From: Candidatus Zhuqueibacterota bacterium
GTDB taxonomy: Bacteria; Zhuqueibacterota; Zhuqueibacteria; Oceanimicrobiales; Oceanimicrobiaceae
NCBI GenBank assembly: GCA_029261995.1
Contig: JAJDAF010000008.1
Coordinates: forward strand, 62,001-126,000
DNA: 64,000 nucleotides
Direction of reading: 5' to 3'
This document shows, one piece after another, positions 63,508-64,000 of this stretch. Below the pieces are notes generated by a model. That model searched no databases, had not been told where the DNA came from, and saw nothing but the letters and a program-made list of their open reading frames with translations. Both the position numbers and the translations under genes were made by a program. Within the stretch, counting starts at the first letter, position 1. Each line of letters opens with the position of its first letter.

Positions 63508-64000
63508 TTGTATTCTGAGAATTCCGTGGAGCGGGAGAGAGCCATTCTGGTTGGCGTTAGTTGGAACAGCGAACGCTGGCAGACCGAAGACCATTTGGAA
63601 GAACTTGCGCTTTTGACCGACACCGCCGGCGCCGAGGTTATCGACCAGATTGTTCAGGAGAAGAAGAAAATCGATCCCGCGTACTTTGTGGGCAGGGGCA
63701 AAGCCGAAGCCATTTCTGAACTCGTCAAGGAAAAAAAAGCCAACCTAATCGTGTTTGACGACGATCTGAGCCCGGCGCAGGCCCGCAATCTCGAAAAACT
63801 GACCGACCAGAAAGTGCTGGATCGGAGTGGCATTATTTTGGACATCTTCGCTAAAAGGGCCAAGACCAAAGAGGCGCGGACACAAGTCGAGCTTGCTCAA
63901 CTGAACTACCTTCTGCCCCGTCTGACCCGGCAATGGACTCACCTTTCGCGACAGGTCGGCGGAATTGGCACCCGCGGACCCGGCGAAACACAGCTCGAGG
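63508..64000 (+). CDS. hflX: GTPase HflX, N-terminal part (continues past the window)
   Basis: The frame encodes the HflX N-terminal domain: RAILVGVSW, KKKIDPAYFVGRGKAEAI, IVFDDDLSPAQARNLEK, VLDRSGIILDIFAKRAKTKE and the glycine-rich linker GGIGTRGPGETQLE, which directly precedes the GTPase domain outside the window. HflX splits stalled or heat-damaged ribosomes. The start is TTG 63508 or GTG 63526; GGAGG at 63491-63495 is a little far from both. It begins just after the BatA-like stop, probably in one operon. Confidence 0.92.
   Translation, partial: MYSENSVERERAILVGVSWNSERWQTEDHLEELALLTDTAGAEVIDQIVQEKKKIDPAYFVGRGKAEAISELVKEKKANLIVFDDDLSPAQARNLEKLTDQKVLDRSGIILDIFAKRAKTKEARTQVELAQLNYLLPRLTRQWTHLSRQVGGIGTRGPGETQLE

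Overview
The window looks like a chromosomal segment of a bacterium from the Fibrobacteres-Chlorobi-Bacteroidetes (FCB) superphylum or a neighbouring candidate phylum such as KSB1 or Calditrichota. The evidence is a very large secreted protein ending in a type IX secretion (Por) sorting domain, a bacterial GGGP-synthase-family gene, a PadR regulator paired with an FtsX-like permease carrying a permease-prefix region, a BatA-type von Willebrand protein, and many lipoproteins and PKD proteins. The taxon is inferred from family content only.

Layout. 0.1-2.6 kb (minus): a tRNA-Glu, tRNA-Arg(ACG), tadA, tRNA-Ser cluster behind one promoter, then an exported serine hydrolase. 2.7-3.3 kb: a 43-bp tandem repeat. 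3.6-15.9 kb (plus): a long accessory block with a PKD/beta-helix lipoprotein, a lipoprotein, a four-span membrane protein, a caspase-fold lipoprotein and a 780-aa exported protein in overlapping genes, then a small zinc-finger/HNH-like membrane protein and four tandem paralogues (membrane anchor, coiled coil, DUF1566 domain).

15.9-36 kb is a mosaic island. A dispersed repeat of about 340 bp, with hairpin ends that are inverted copies of each other, recurs whole or in part at 17.6, 21.6, 24.7, 30.6, 33.6 and 35.5 kb and separates blocks of one to several unrelated genes. Two blocks share an arrangement: a small conserved gene, then a HEPN/abortive-infection-type gene on the opposite strand, then a decayed ORF, then the repeat. 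The central gene differs between them (AbiJ_NTD4 type at 16.2-17.1 kb, another HEPN-like protein at 30.9-31.9 kb), which suggests one module with an exchangeable defence-like effector. The island also carries the beta-propeller/T9SS protein, an M6-like protease, an EEP nuclease, a frameshifted GIY-YIG gene between palindromic repeats, a carotenoid-cyclase-like membrane protein and glycogen synthase.

36-45 kb (mostly minus): a large exported protein, two membrane-anchored helical proteins, a 244-aa protein with a clear terminator, and an M6-like exported protein whose HExxH motif reads HDxxH. 45-52 kb: FtsX-like permease and PadR with an inverted-repeat operator candidate, a divergent exported winged-helix-like protein, clpP, dgkA and a DUF1579-like protein. 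52-64 kb (plus) is housekeeping: DUF3616 protein, thpR, recA, recX, an AT-rich HEPN-like insertion flanked by an 8-bp inverted repeat, alaS, GGGP synthase family, a CpsB/YwqE phosphatase, a BatA-like protein and the start of hflX.

The two observations most worth following are the modular, repeat-punctuated island with swapped HEPN effectors, and the overlap in which the tRNA-Ser gene contains the tadA stop codon.
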